A stretch of 64,000 nucleotides of DNA from Methanosarcina flavescens (GTDB lineage: Archaea > Halobacteriota > Methanosarcinia > Methanosarcinales > Methanosarcinaceae). The notes beneath the pieces were generated by a model. That model made no database searches. It was given only the letters and a program-made list of their open reading frames with translations, and had not been told where the DNA came from. Shown here piece by piece: positions 26,170 through 35,142 of this stretch (position 1 is its first letter; each line of letters begins with the position of its first letter). A program made the translations under genes and the position numbers. The DNA lies in the NCBI RefSeq assembly GCF_001304615.2, contig NZ_CP032683.1:2976001-3040000 (forward strand), given 5' to 3'.

Positions 26170-26257
26170 GAACCCGAAACGGAGGCTGCCAAAAAGGAAA
26201 AGTGAGCCCCTGATAATCAGGGAAATGAACCTGAGCTCATAAAAAATTTCTGACTGT

Positions 26258-26863
26258 TTAGACAGCCATCTGTCTTTTTTTATAATTTCTGGAAATTTCC
26301 AGAAAACTCTCGATTATTTTCAGCCCATTGGGAGTAAGTACGGATTCGGGATGGAACTGCAGGCCATAGATCGGATACTGTACATGCTCCACCGCCATTA
26401 TGCTCCCATCCTCTGCCCTGGCAGTTATTTTTATCCCCGGCGCAGGCTTGCCAATCTCAAGGGAATGATAGCGGCCTGCCTCGAACGGACCTTCAAAGGC
26501 TGAGAAAAGTGCAGATTCCTCATGCATGATGATCCTTGAACTTTTTCCATGCACTGGCCCGGCTTTGCTTCTTCTAACCAATCCACCGAAAGCCACATTG
26601 ATCGCCTGGTGCCCAAGACAGACTCCAAGAAGAGGGATTTCCCTGCCCAGCTCTCTGATTATTTCCAGGCAGTTTCCTATATCCCTGGGATCCAAAGGGC
26701 TCCCCGGGCCCGGTGAAATAACAAGGGCATCAGGCTTTATTCTCCTTAGTTCTTCCAGAGAAATAGTATTAGGAAGTACGAGAGTATCTTTTTCGAAATA
26801 AGAAATGTAGTCTACAAGATTCCACACAAAGGAATCTTTATTGTTTATAAAAACAACCTTCAC
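26258..26863 (-). CDS. trpG: Anthranilate synthase, glutamine amidotransferase subunit
   Basis: This 201-residue class I glutamine amidotransferase supplies ammonia from glutamine to TrpE. Oxyanion strand SPGPGSP lies near 52, nucleophile block LLGVCLGHQA near 80, and the His-Glu pair QFHPES near 170. It is the last gene of the leftward trp operon, 151 bases after trpE. It converges with helical-repeat gene D, with about 50 bases between their ends. Confidence 0.95.
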   Translation of the reverse strand: MKVVFINNKDSFVWNLVDYISYFEKDTLVLPNTISLEELRRIKPDALVISPGPGSPLDPRDIGNCLEIIRELGREIPLLGVCLGHQAINVAFGGLVRRSKAGPVHGKSSRIIMHEESALFSAFEGPFEAGRYHSLEIGKPAPGIKITARAEDGSIMAVEHVQYPIYGLQFHPESVLTPNGLKIIESFLEISRNYKKRQMAV

Positions 26864-27014
26864 CTTAAAATTCCCCCGAGTTTACAGCTTCTGATATCTT
26901 TTCTCTTCGCTTTTCCTTTCAGGATCTTTTGTACTGAAAAGCCTGTAATCTGGCTTTTTTTGTTGTAATAAGCCCTTTAATAAGCTTTTTCTCATGTGTT
27001 TCGTCACGGAATTG

Positions 27015-28682
27015 CTATATAAAGTTCTCTCCACCTATCGCTGCAAGCATTGCTGCCATTTTACGCTCGGTCTCCCGAAATTCATATCCCGGATCGGAGT
27101 CCGCCACAATTCCTGCCCCAGCCTGCACTGAGGCTCTTTTACCTTGCACAAGCACGGTACGGATCACGATTGCAAAATCGGCATCCCCGTTCCAGCTGTA
27201 ATAGCCTACTCCGCCGCCGTAAATTCCTCTGGGGGAAGCTTCAAGCTCGGAGATAATTTCCATTGCCCGGATTTTTGGGGCTCCTGAGAGCGTCCCTGCC
27301 GGGAATATAGCCCTAAAAGCATCGAATTGATCGCATTCCGGCCTCAGTTTTCCTGAAACCGTACTTTCTATGTGCTGGACATGGGAATATTTCAGAACCT
27401 TCATAAATTCGGAAACCTTTACTGAACCGCTTTCCGCAACCATCCGAACATCGTTTCTCCCAAGGTCGACAAGCATTACATGTTCAGCCCTTTCTTTCTC
27501 ATCATTCAACATGCGTAAAGCAAAAGCTTCATCCTCGGCTTCGGTTTTTCCACTTGGGCAGGTACCTGCAATCGGGTTTATAATCACGGTCCTTTTATGG
27601 ACAGTTAACAGAGTCTCTGGGCTTGCCCCCACAATTGCCAGATCCCTAAACTCAAAAATATACATGTAAGGGCTCGGATTGATTGATCGAAGTTGCATAT
27701 AAATTTCGAAAGGAGTCTGTTCAAGCCTGAACTCAAGTTTTCTGGAAAGGACTGCCTGAAAGATGTCTCCTGCAAAAATATGCTCTTTTACCTGGAGTAC
27801 GGATTTCTTAAACTCCTGTTTCCCTGTATTGCACTCAAAAGCAGATAAACCTGAAGATTTTGGTGCATCCAATACTGTAGATTTGCCTGACATTTCTGTT
27901 TTTATCGAATCTCGATAAAGGCTAGTTTCCTTGAGTATAGAATAGAGCTTCTCGGCATCCTGCAGGGCTTTTTCATAGACTTCTCCAGCATCAGAATCCG
28001 GGTTTACAAAGGGAGTAAGCACAATAAATGCCTCTTCAGCTACATGGTCAAATATAAAAGTTTTTGAAACGAGCAGGTATTGAAGTTCGGGAATCTCGGA
28101 TTCGAAGCCTTTTTCAACTCCAAGCCAGCTGTCATAGATAGCGTCATAAGCCGTATAGCCTATGGCGCCGCCCAGAAACGTCTGCCTGTCAAAACGCTGT
28201 GCATTCAGGATCTCCAACCCGTTTGCAGGAGGAAAACCCAGGCGTAGGGCATCGAAAGCATCCTTTCCATGAGGTATTGGAGCTGTTAATTTTATATTTT
28301 TCAGTCCGGAGTTATCTTTCTCCTGTTTCTCCTCCTTCATGGCTTCAGGTCCGCAGGCTTCCTTGATTTTTGACCTGACTTCTTCAAAAAAAGGCAAAGC
28401 ATCCGAGTTCAGAAGCTCAAGGGAAATTCTCCTATCACTTATTTCAATTACAGCATCAGGGTCACTTCCAACAAAGGAGTACCTTGCCCGGCTTGCCTGT
28501 TTTTCCACGGATTCCAGCAAGTAGGAATAGTCAGATGTTCCTGAGGCCCGCAGGGTGTGGTAAAGTTCAAGGGGAGAACAGGTGATTGTATCTATTCTTG
28601 CAAGAAGCTGGATAAAGACTGGCTGGCTTATGCCTGAAGCAAGCGCTTTGAATTCTTCTTCTCCAAGGTCAAAGGAAAGCAT
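27015..28682 (-). CDS. trpE: Anthranilate synthase component I
   Basis: This 555-residue chorismate-utilising enzyme forms anthranilate with TrpG. The N-terminal domain carries the tryptophan-feedback element YLLESVEKQ near residue 57, and the C-terminal chorismate-binding domain has PIAGTCPSG, LVDLGRNDVR and GTLSGAPKIRAM. The N-terminal half has a low-complexity insert (about 112-125, MKEEKQEKDN). The ATG overlaps the end of trpF by 14 bases, showing translational coupling. The stop is TAG; the frame then remains open for 31 codons before TGA, but the enzyme is complete without them. Confidence 0.96.
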   Translation of the reverse strand: MLSFDLGEEEFKALASGISQPVFIQLLARIDTITCSPLELYHTLRASGTSDYSYLLESVEKQASRARYSFVGSDPDAVIEISDRRISLELLNSDALPFFEEVRSKIKEACGPEAMKEEKQEKDNSGLKNIKLTAPIPHGKDAFDALRLGFPPANGLEILNAQRFDRQTFLGGAIGYTAYDAIYDSWLGVEKGFESEIPELQYLLVSKTFIFDHVAEEAFIVLTPFVNPDSDAGEVYEKALQDAEKLYSILKETSLYRDSIKTEMSGKSTVLDAPKSSGLSAFECNTGKQEFKKSVLQVKEHIFAGDIFQAVLSRKLEFRLEQTPFEIYMQLRSINPSPYMYIFEFRDLAIVGASPETLLTVHKRTVIINPIAGTCPSGKTEAEDEAFALRMLNDEKERAEHVMLVDLGRNDVRMVAESGSVKVSEFMKVLKYSHVQHIESTVSGKLRPECDQFDAFRAIFPAGTLSGAPKIRAMEIISELEASPRGIYGGGVGYYSWNGDADFAIVIRTVLVQGKRASVQAGAGIVADSDPGYEFRETERKMAAMLAAIGGENFI

Positions 28683-29379
28683 CGGCGCACCTCACTTTTT
28701 CAATAAAGCTTTTGATTTTAATAGCATCTTTTTTTCCTCTGGTCTCAACCCCGGATGCTGTATCAACTGCATAAGGGGAAACAGCCCTGATCGCTTCCTG
28801 CACATTTTCGGGCTTGAGCCCGCCTGCAAGGATAAGAGGAAGCCTTGTTTGCTCTGAGATTCGCCTGCTCAGAGCCCAATCGTGCACACAGCCTGTGCCT
28901 CCGGGCTTTCCGGATTTCGCCGTATCGAGCAGAATGGAGTCTACAACTTCGGTTTCCTCCAGAAGGTTGACCTTCTCAAGCAAGCTTGAAACCGAATTCA
29001 TGTTAAGGGCTTTTCCACCTGAATCTTCCCCATGTAAGGGTATGAATAGAGTTTTTATAATAGGGATGTTCGTTTTTTCTTTTATTATCTCAAGTTCTGA
29101 AAGGGGCAACCTGGAATGGATCTGTACGATATCGGGATTTACTTTTTCAATCAGCTTTACAGCTGTATCCGAATTCTCAGGCATAATAACCAGTACAGTA
29201 CTCAGTGTTTGAGGAACACTGGAAACCAGGTAAGCAGCAGTATCGGAATCAAGCTTCCTTGGGCTCTCGACAGGGACCTCTGTGATAAATCCCACTGCAT
29301 CGGCTCCATATAGAGCTGCGAGTTCTATTTCTTCAGGGGTGCGGATTCCGCAGATTTTCGTTCTTGTTTTTAATTTCAA
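28669..29379 (-). CDS. trpF: Phosphoribosylanthranilate isomerase
   Basis: This is a TIM-barrel enzyme of about 236 residues for the third step of the pathway. The catalytic Cys is in TKICGIRTPEEI near residue 8, the catalytic Asp in ILLDTAKSGKPGG, and the phosphate site is LAGGLKPENV. The true start is a TTG at 29379. GGGGGAGAGG precedes it, and its TTGA overlaps the TGA stop of trpD by three bases. The longer frame to 29424 lies inside trpD and adds nothing conserved. Confidence 0.93.
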   Translation of the reverse strand: MKLKTRTKICGIRTPEEIELAALYGADAVGFITEVPVESPRKLDSDTAAYLVSSVPQTLSTVLVIMPENSDTAVKLIEKVNPDIVQIHSRLPLSELEIIKEKTNIPIIKTLFIPLHGEDSGGKALNMNSVSSLLEKVNLLEETEVVDSILLDTAKSGKPGGTGCVHDWALSRRISEQTRLPLILAGGLKPENVQEAIRAVSPYAVDTASGVETRGKKDAIKIKSFIEKVRCADAFL

Positions 29380-30476
29380 GCCCTCTCCCCCGAAGCCGGG
29401 CTTAATATGGAAGTTCTGGAACAAACTTTGATGTCTCTTCCCGAAAGACTTACCTTACTGCTCTGCCTGTAAAACCCTGAGGTAAAAGTCCTGAACTGGT
29501 TGAATTTAACCATAACTTTTCCACTATCAATAGCATCCTCAGCGATAGGAATAGCCTGCCGTATAGAGCTCACAATCCCGCTAACGTAGAGGGCTGCGGC
29601 AGCATTTATAATTACCAGGTCCCTTTTCGGGCCTTTCTGGCCCTTGAAAATCTGCAGCAAATCCCTGGCATTTTCCTTCGGAGAGCCGCCTACAACATCA
29701 TCCAGGCTTGCCCTCAGCATACCCAGGGATTCAGGGGTCAGGGTATAGGTCGAAACCTTTCCCTGTTTTAGCTCTGCAACATAGGTCTCACCTGTATTTG
29801 AAATTTCATCCATCCCATCTCCATGCACTACAAGGGCATGTTCGGTTCCAAGTTCAGCAAGGGCAAAAGCTATTGGCTCGCAGAGTTTCTTATCAAAAAC
29901 CCCTATAACCTGTCCTTTCGCGCCTGCCGGATTTGTCAGAGGTCCTAAAATATTGAAAATCGTGCGGACTCCGAGCTTCTTCCTGACCCCCGCAACCCTC
30001 TTCATAGCAGGGTGGAAAACCGGAGCAAACATGAACCCTATTCCTATTTCTTCAATTGTCTGCCTGACGGGTTCAGGTGCCAGGTCAATTTTAATTCCCA
30101 GGGCTTCGAGCACATCCGAACTTCCTGACATTGAAGTAGCAGCCCGGTTTCCGTGCTTGGCTACAGGTACGCCTGCAGCTGCTGTTACTATTGCTGCTGC
30201 TGTCGAGACATTAATTGTATTAAGCCCATCCCCTCCTGTTCCGCAGGTATCTACAAGCCTGAAAGGCGTCCTGGGTTTGATCGTGTTTGCGGCTTTCTTC
30301 ATTCCTCTTACAAAACCTGCAATTTCACCGGGTTTCTCCCCTTTTGCCCTTAGGGCAAGCAGAAACATCTCGATCTCCTTATCATGTGCAGTGCTGAGGA
30401 TTTTGTCTATTGCTGCTTCGGCTTCGTCTGGGCTCAGATCACAGCCTTCTTCCAGCTTTTTAATATACCTCTGCAT
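29376..30476 (-). CDS. trpD: Anthranilate phosphoribosyltransferase
   Basis: This 366-residue enzyme joins anthranilate to PRPP. The PRPP-binding glycine-rich loop VDTCGTGGDG lies near residue 77, with NVSTAAAIV and KHGNRAATS after it, and GVRKKLGVRTIFNILGPLTN near 165. Its C-terminus runs about 25 residues past the usual end and overlaps the trpF ribosome site. GGAGG lies 8 bases before the ATG. The gap from trpA is 105 bases. Confidence 0.96.
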   Translation of the reverse strand: MQRYIKKLEEGCDLSPDEAEAAIDKILSTAHDKEIEMFLLALRAKGEKPGEIAGFVRGMKKAANTIKPRTPFRLVDTCGTGGDGLNTINVSTAAAIVTAAAGVPVAKHGNRAATSMSGSSDVLEALGIKIDLAPEPVRQTIEEIGIGFMFAPVFHPAMKRVAGVRKKLGVRTIFNILGPLTNPAGAKGQVIGVFDKKLCEPIAFALAELGTEHALVVHGDGMDEISNTGETYVAELKQGKVSTYTLTPESLGMLRASLDDVVGGSPKENARDLLQIFKGQKGPKRDLVIINAAAALYVSGIVSSIRQAIPIAEDAIDSGKVMVKFNQFRTFTSGFYRQSSKVSLSGRDIKVCSRTSILSPASGERA

Positions 30477-30581
30477 ATCTCCTGCCTCCTTTTAATTCCT
30501 GATTTTTCCCTTTCCAATCTGTTCTAGAATCTTCTCAACTTTTCACGCCGTTGATTTTCCTGGTTTTTTCCGGAATCTCTT

Positions 30582-31373
30582 TTAACTGGCTCTCCTCATT
30601 CCGGATTTGAGTTCTTTTGCAAGAGCTTCCAGCCTTTCATTTACGTCTTTTCCTTCTTCTATAATCCTGACAAAAGCCGAGCCGACTATGACCGCATCCG
30701 CTCCTGCTGCTCTAACTTCCTCTGCCTGTTTTCCCGTAGAGATCCCGAATCCTACAGCCTTCGGGAGCGTTGTTTCTATTCTGGAAAGCAACTCTCTTGT
30801 TGAGGACGAGACATCTTTCCTGGCACCGGTGACCCCTAGCCTTGAGACAAGGTAAAGGAAACCTGAACCCCTTTCCAGGATCTTTCTAACTCTTGCTTCG
30901 GTTGTTGTGGGAGCAACCAGAAAGATAAGATCAAGCCCATGCTTCTCACAGCTATATTTCAGGTCAGCCACCTCCTCAACAGGAATATCGGGCACTATCA
31001 ATCCGCCTATTCCGGCGTCGGCAGCCTGCTCTACAAATTTTTCCACTCCGTACCTGAACACAGGATTGTAGTAGGTCATGCAAACAAGCGGAATCCGGAC
31101 CTCTAGAGCTTTAACAAGCTCAAAATAACGCCCTGTATCCATGCCGGCTGCAAGTGCCCGCTGGCCTGCTACCTGGATGGTTGGGCCGTCCGCTACAGGA
31201 TCTGAAAAGGGGAAACCCAGTTCTATAATGTCCGCTCCTCCGTTTACAAGAGCCTTAACGATCTCCCCAGTTTGCTCTGCGGTTGGATCTCCTGCCATTA
31301 TGTAGCATATAAGGGCTCCTTCACCCTTCTTTCTGAGTTCGGAGAATTTATCGGAGATTTTTTGCCTTCTCAT
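30582..31373 (-). CDS. trpA: Tryptophan synthase alpha subunit
   Basis: This 263-residue TIM barrel cleaves indole-3-glycerol phosphate. The catalytic Glu is in IIELGFPFSDPVADGPTIQ near residue 52, with the partner Asp in the same block; the phosphate loop is GFGISTGKQ near 212. It starts one base after the trpB stop codon, so translation is coupled and the alpha2beta2 complex is made in balance. Confidence 0.96.
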   Translation of the reverse strand: MRRQKISDKFSELRKKGEGALICYIMAGDPTAEQTGEIVKALVNGGADIIELGFPFSDPVADGPTIQVAGQRALAAGMDTGRYFELVKALEVRIPLVCMTYYNPVFRYGVEKFVEQAADAGIGGLIVPDIPVEEVADLKYSCEKHGLDLIFLVAPTTTEARVRKILERGSGFLYLVSRLGVTGARKDVSSSTRELLSRIETTLPKAVGFGISTGKQAEEVRAAGADAVIVGSAFVRIIEEGKDVNERLEALAKELKSGMRRAS

Positions 31374-31374
31374 C

Positions 31375-32655
31375 TCAGACTCCCCCCCTCAGGCTCAGGA
31401 CAGTTTCCAGATCCTTATCTCCTCTTCCGGAAAGGTTTACGACCACTACCTCTCCCAGTTCCCCGGCTTCTGACGCTTTTTTCAGGTAAGCAAGGGCGTG
31501 AGAGGATTCAAGGGCAGGAATTATTCCTTCAAGCCTGCTCAGTTCATGAAAAGCTTCAAGGGCTTCACTGTCGGTTGCATACCGGGCTGTAACCCTGCCG
31601 TTTTCGGACAAGTAAGCCAGCTCAGGCCCGACTCCTGAGTAATCAAGACCTGCTGAAACGGATTCGGATTCAAGGATCTGCCCGTTTTTATCCTGCAGCA
31701 CCTTCGTTCTTGCTCCGTGCAGGATCCCTTCTTCACCTGCACAAAGGGAGGCTGAGTGGAAGGCTGCTTTTTCCGTGCACTTCAGGGCTTTTCCACCGGC
31801 TTCGGCAGCAATCAGCTTGACTTCAGTATTCTCTACAAAGGGATGGAAAATCCCCATTGCATTGCTTCCACCGCCTGCACACGCAATTATAGAATCGGGC
31901 ATGCGCCCCTCTTTTTGCAAAATCTGTACTTTTACCTCGCGTCCTATAACGCTCTGGAAATCCCTTACAATTAAAGGATAAGGATGGGGCCCTACAACCG
32001 AGCCTATGAGATAGTGCGTGTTTTCTATGTTCGTGACCCAGTCCCTGAAAGCCTCGTTAATGGCATCCTTAAGGGTTTTTGAGCCAGTTTCCACTGGCTT
32101 TACTTCCGTACCCATGAGTTCCATGCGATAGACATTCATCTGCTGGCGTTTGACATCCTTGGCACCCATGTACACAACGGTTTCAAATCCGAGATTCGCC
32201 CCTGCCATAGTTGTTGCAGTTCCGTGCTGTCCTGCCCCGGTTTCGGCAATTAGCCTAGTTTTTCCCATATATTTTGCAAGCAGTGCCTGTCCAATGGCAT
32301 TATTTAACTTGTGGGCTCCTCCGTGCACAAGGTCTTCCCTTTTGAGATAGATTTTTGATCCGTATTTTTTGCTCAGATTCCGGGCAAAATAAAGCGGGGT
32401 CTTCCTGCCTGCAAATTCCCGCAGGTAATAGTCAAGCTCGGCAAGGAATTTAAGGTCGTTTTTATACCGCTCGTAACCTTCTTCCAGCTCTTCTAAGGCT
32501 GGCATGAGGATTTCAGGTACATACTGTCCCCCATACTTCCCGTATTTTCCTTTTACCTGGGCGGTCTCACCAGTTCTGGAATATTCCTTCGAACCTGCAA
32601 GCTCATTTAAACATGAATCTTCTGTCGGAAATTTTGAAATTTTAACTCCTGTCAA
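31375..32655 (-). CDS. trpB: Tryptophan synthase beta subunit
   Basis: This PLP enzyme condenses indole with serine. The Schiff-base Lys is in [10 protein letters not shown], followed by [13 protein letters not shown]; the phosphate loop is [10 protein letters not shown]. It is a TrpB1-type protein of 426 residues with about 30 extra N-terminal residues ([16 protein letters not shown]) before the usual [13 protein letters not shown] place the start at TTG 32655, which has GGGAG 8 bases before it. The ATG at 32712 is in frame but has no ribosome site. Confidence 0.95.
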   Translation of the reverse strand: MTGVKISKFPTEDSCLNELAGSKEYSRTGETAQVKGKYGKYGGQYVPEILMPALEELEEGYERYKNDLKFLAELDYYLREFAGRKTPLYFARNLSKKYGSKIYLKREDLVHGGAHKLNNAIGQALLAKYMGKTRLIAETGAGQHGTATTMAGANLGFETVVYMGAKDVKRQQMNVYRMELMGTEVKPVETGSKTLKDAINEAFRDWVTNIENTHYLIGSVVGPHPYPLIVRDFQSVIGREVKVQILQKEGRMPDSIIACAGGGSNAMGIFHPFVENTEVKLIAAEAGGKALKCTEKAAFHSASLCAGEEGILHGARTKVLQDKNGQILESESVSAGLDYSGVGPELAYLSENGRVTARYATDSEALEAFHELSRLEGIIPALESSHALAYLKKASEAGELGEVVVVNLSGRGDKDLETVLSLRGGV

Positions 32656-32884
32656 CTCAATTACTCCCTTATTTATTTGTGTAATTCTGTAACATGGCTT
32701 TTGATATCGCATCTGGCAGCATGGTTTTTGGTATAATGATTAAAGCAAAACCCAAGCAAAGTTCAGTTTGAATCTATCCTGAAAGAGTCCTGAACAAATC
32801 TCAATGAACCTTGAGCGGGTTTTGAGCGGATTTTTCAGCCCTGTCCAGCAGGCTGAAAGCTCCGAAAAGCCTGAAAAACAGTTA

Positions 32885-33688
32885 TTAACGCCAGCAAATG
32901 CCCTGGACAAATTCTTTCGTTTTATCAAAAACAGAATCACTTTCCATAAGTGCAGATCCTATGAGCACGGCATCCGTGCCTGCCTGGACTGCCCTCCTAA
33001 CATCCTCTACACTGTTCATCCCGCTTTCGCTTATTATAAGATGCCTGGTTCCATGGTCAAGGTCGTATTCCCGGATAAGAGGAGCCAGTTCTTCCGTGGT
33101 AGCGATGTTAGTTTTAAGTGTCTCAAAGTCCCGGTTGTTTATTCCTATAATTCTTGTATCAGTTTTCAGGGCGGATTCAAGTTCTTTTCTGTTATGGACC
33201 TCAACCAACGGGTCAAATCCATTTTCGAGGGCAAGCTCAACAAAAAACTCAAGTTCTTCCCCAACAATGCCTGCGATAAGAAGTACAAGATCACTTTCGG
33301 CTTCTTCAAGCTGTACTCTGTCAATAATAAAGTCTTTTCTCAGAACAGGCAAGCATACGGCTTTTCGGACTGCATCCAGGTTTTCAAGCGAACCCCGGAA
33401 TACTCCGGGTTCGGTCAGGACAGATACTGCAACAGCACCTGCTTCTTCCATCTCCCAGGCAAGCTTTGCCGCCATTGCAGGCGAGATATCCCTGAAAGTT
33501 CTCCCTGGCGATGCGGGCTTGATCTCTGCAATTACAGGCACCCGCCCGTCATTCTTTGCATCTGCCACAGCAGAGAAAAAATCCCTTTTCTCAAAGCCCG
33601 TACTCAGGTCTTCACGGCAGGCTTGTGACCCGAAAGCCTGTACGCGGGTCTTTGTTGTGTTGAGGATATGGAGAATTGAAGCGTGCAT
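32885..33688 (-). CDS. trpC: Indole-3-glycerol-phosphate synthase
   Basis: This 267-residue TIM barrel is the first gene of the operon. Catalytic Lys residues lie in VIAEIKPASPG near residue 52 and VLRKDFIID near 116. VEVHNRKEL, IGINNRDFETL and IISESGMNS complete the family pattern. The ATG follows GGTGA at six bases. The trpB gene follows after about 230 bases, the largest gap in the operon. Confidence 0.96.
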   Translation of the reverse strand: MHASILHILNTTKTRVQAFGSQACREDLSTGFEKRDFFSAVADAKNDGRVPVIAEIKPASPGRTFRDISPAMAAKLAWEMEEAGAVAVSVLTEPGVFRGSLENLDAVRKAVCLPVLRKDFIIDRVQLEEAESDLVLLIAGIVGEELEFFVELALENGFDPLVEVHNRKELESALKTDTRIIGINNRDFETLKTNIATTEELAPLIREYDLDHGTRHLIISESGMNSVEDVRRAVQAGTDAVLIGSALMESDSVFDKTKEFVQGICWR

Positions 33689-33701
33689 TATTTATCACCA
33701 A

Positions 33702-33750
33702 TGTACATTTATGATCTTCAATGTCTAATGATGGGCTTAGTATAAATAGA
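33702..33750 (-). promoter_or_regulatory. trp operon promoter with TGTACA palindrome
   Basis: On the left strand TCTATTTATAC (33740-33750) is a TATA box about 50 bases before trpC. A TGTACA palindrome (33702-33707) lies roughly 35 bases downstream of it, near or just after the expected start of transcription. TGTACA is the core of the TRP box bound by TrpY in Methanothermobacter. Only one copy is seen here and no TrpY gene is nearby, so a regulator site is an inference. Confidence 0.45.
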
Positions 33751-34054
33751 TTTTGGGTAAGGTTGTGTAGTTTATGGAGTTAAAATATGTCTACTCTCAT
33801 TACGAAAAATCAGGAGCTAAAATTGATGCATATCAATAAATAGGTCCCATTATTGCTTTGAATTGCAGCAATCTGATAATACTATATTTCCACATTGCTT
33901 TCCACAGAAACAGATACCTCTCCGTGTACTCGTGATAAGAAGAGGTTGTAAGCTGGCTGCTTGTTAGAAAGAGAAGCCCAAGAATATAGTTTCTAATTAT
34001 ACCTTCTCAGGTAATTTTATACTATTATTCCAATTAAAGTAAGTATCTTATATT
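33751..34054. other. Spacer between divergent genes
   Basis: AT-rich with no supported gene. A TATA-like ATTTTATACTATT near 34014 could drive the gene at 34055, which has no ribosome site. Confidence 0.4.
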
Positions 34055-34444
34055 ATGCCAATTGACAAAACGCAATTATTAGAAATCATTGAAAATCAGG
34101 TGATAGATATGGCAGTTTCTGGGCAGTGGAATCTTCATTATAGTTGGGGTTGCAGTGGAAGCTACGTTCAGGTTGGGATAACTTTCAACAGTAATGGAAC
34201 TTTCAGTATTCCGTCACAAAACCTTTCTGGAAGATGGATTCAAAGCGATGGAATGATACTCTGGCAGTTTAATACCAGCAAGACAAGTTACGGAGGAAAT
34301 CTTGCTGGAAACGCAATGGTTGGTATAATGTCTACCTTTACCGGATCAAATGGTTGCTGGTATGCAATAAGGGCAGGAAGTACAATAATGCTGGCCGAAG
34401 AGAGAAAAGCAAAATTTGACGCAGCCGGCGAAGAGGTGAAATAA
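34055..34444 (+). CDS. Hypothetical 129-residue beta-rich protein
   Basis: I do not recognise the family. A short N-terminal helix is followed by about seven predicted strands, alternating aromatic and Gly residues: GQWNLHYSWG, VGITFNSNGTF, GRWIQSDGMILWQF, MVGIMSTFTG and NGCWYAIR. The pattern GxW...FxxxGTF...GxW recalls small lipocalin-like or avidin-like barrels that sense or bind small molecules. No signal peptide is seen. There is no ribosome site, so a leaderless transcript from the TATA near 34014 is likely. A 10-base hairpin follows the stop by about 30 bases. Confidence 0.55.
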   Translation: MPIDKTQLLEIIENQVIDMAVSGQWNLHYSWGCSGSYVQVGITFNSNGTFSIPSQNLSGRWIQSDGMILWQFNTSKTSYGGNLAGNAMVGIMSTFTGSNGCWYAIRAGSTIMLAEERKAKFDAAGEEVK

Positions 34445-34476
34445 TAAAAACAAGTGGAAAACCAGTAAATCAGGAA

Positions 34477-34501
34477 TGCAAGGGGAGTCATTCCCCTTGC
34501 A
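34477..34501 (+). terminator. Hairpin after the 129-residue gene
   Basis: TGCAAGGGGA and TCCCCTTGCA are exact complements around a five-base loop (GTCAT), 32 bases after the stop codon at 34444. No T-run follows directly. Confidence 0.5.
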
Positions 34502-34773
34502 AATTCCCGAGGAAATAGAAAACCGACTGGGGGAATATAATTCACCCCCGAAATAGTACACATCAGCTTCCTGCGGACAGCCAATGAAAGGAATCTTAAA
34601 AAGAATCTAAAAATCGTCTGCCGATAATAAGATCGGCTTAAAATAACTAAAGTATTATTTGAAAAATCGTCAAACTGAGTATTTACCAGACATTTGCTCA
34701 CAAAGCCTGTACATCCAATAGCATCCTTCTTGATTTCAATATTAACATTAACTCTCTCGATTTACTATCAACC

Positions 34774-35142
34774 TCAGCCCAGCACCTCTTCTATTTTTTC
34801 CAGGCATTTGAACATATTTGCAGTTGTGGATATGCTGCTATCAGGCTCTCCGAGGATCGAACTGGCAACTTCCATCATATCTCCCATGTATTCGATGCTT
34901 GTGTTGAGCTGTACCAGATTTTCATTCAAGGAAATAAACGCAGTTTCCATCTTGCTCAGGTTTTCAAGATAGTGTTCGATCTGTTCCGTTTCATTGTATG
35001 TTGATGCAGAATTCGTTTCCCCGATTTTACCCTCCAGAATATTCTCCACTTTGTAATTTAATGCTACTGAAACTGGAAGCACCAGTAGCATAACCAGGAG
35101 AATTGCTGCTATCCGCAGGTAAAATACCCGGCGTCTATCCAA
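34774..35142 (-). CDS. Hypothetical membrane-anchored coiled-coil protein
   Basis: This 122-residue protein has a basic N-terminus (MDRRR), a single hydrophobic span (about 8-29) and then a mostly helical extracytoplasmic part with heptad-like Leu/Ile/Met spacing (about 55-95, EHYLENLSKMETAFISLNE). No family is recognised. GGGGGAAAT precedes the ATG by about 11 bases. It stands alone on the left strand. Confidence 0.5.
   Translation of the reverse strand: MDRRRVFYLRIAAILLVMLLVLPVSVALNYKVENILEGKIGETNSASTYNETEQIEHYLENLSKMETAFISLNENLVQLNTSIEYMGDMMEVASSILGEPDSSISTTANMFKCLEKIEEVLG

Noticed and set aside
32804-33728. Two long right-strand frames opposite trpC
   Set aside because: Both are shadows of a well-conserved gene; composition is Ser/Phe-rich as expected of antisense reading.
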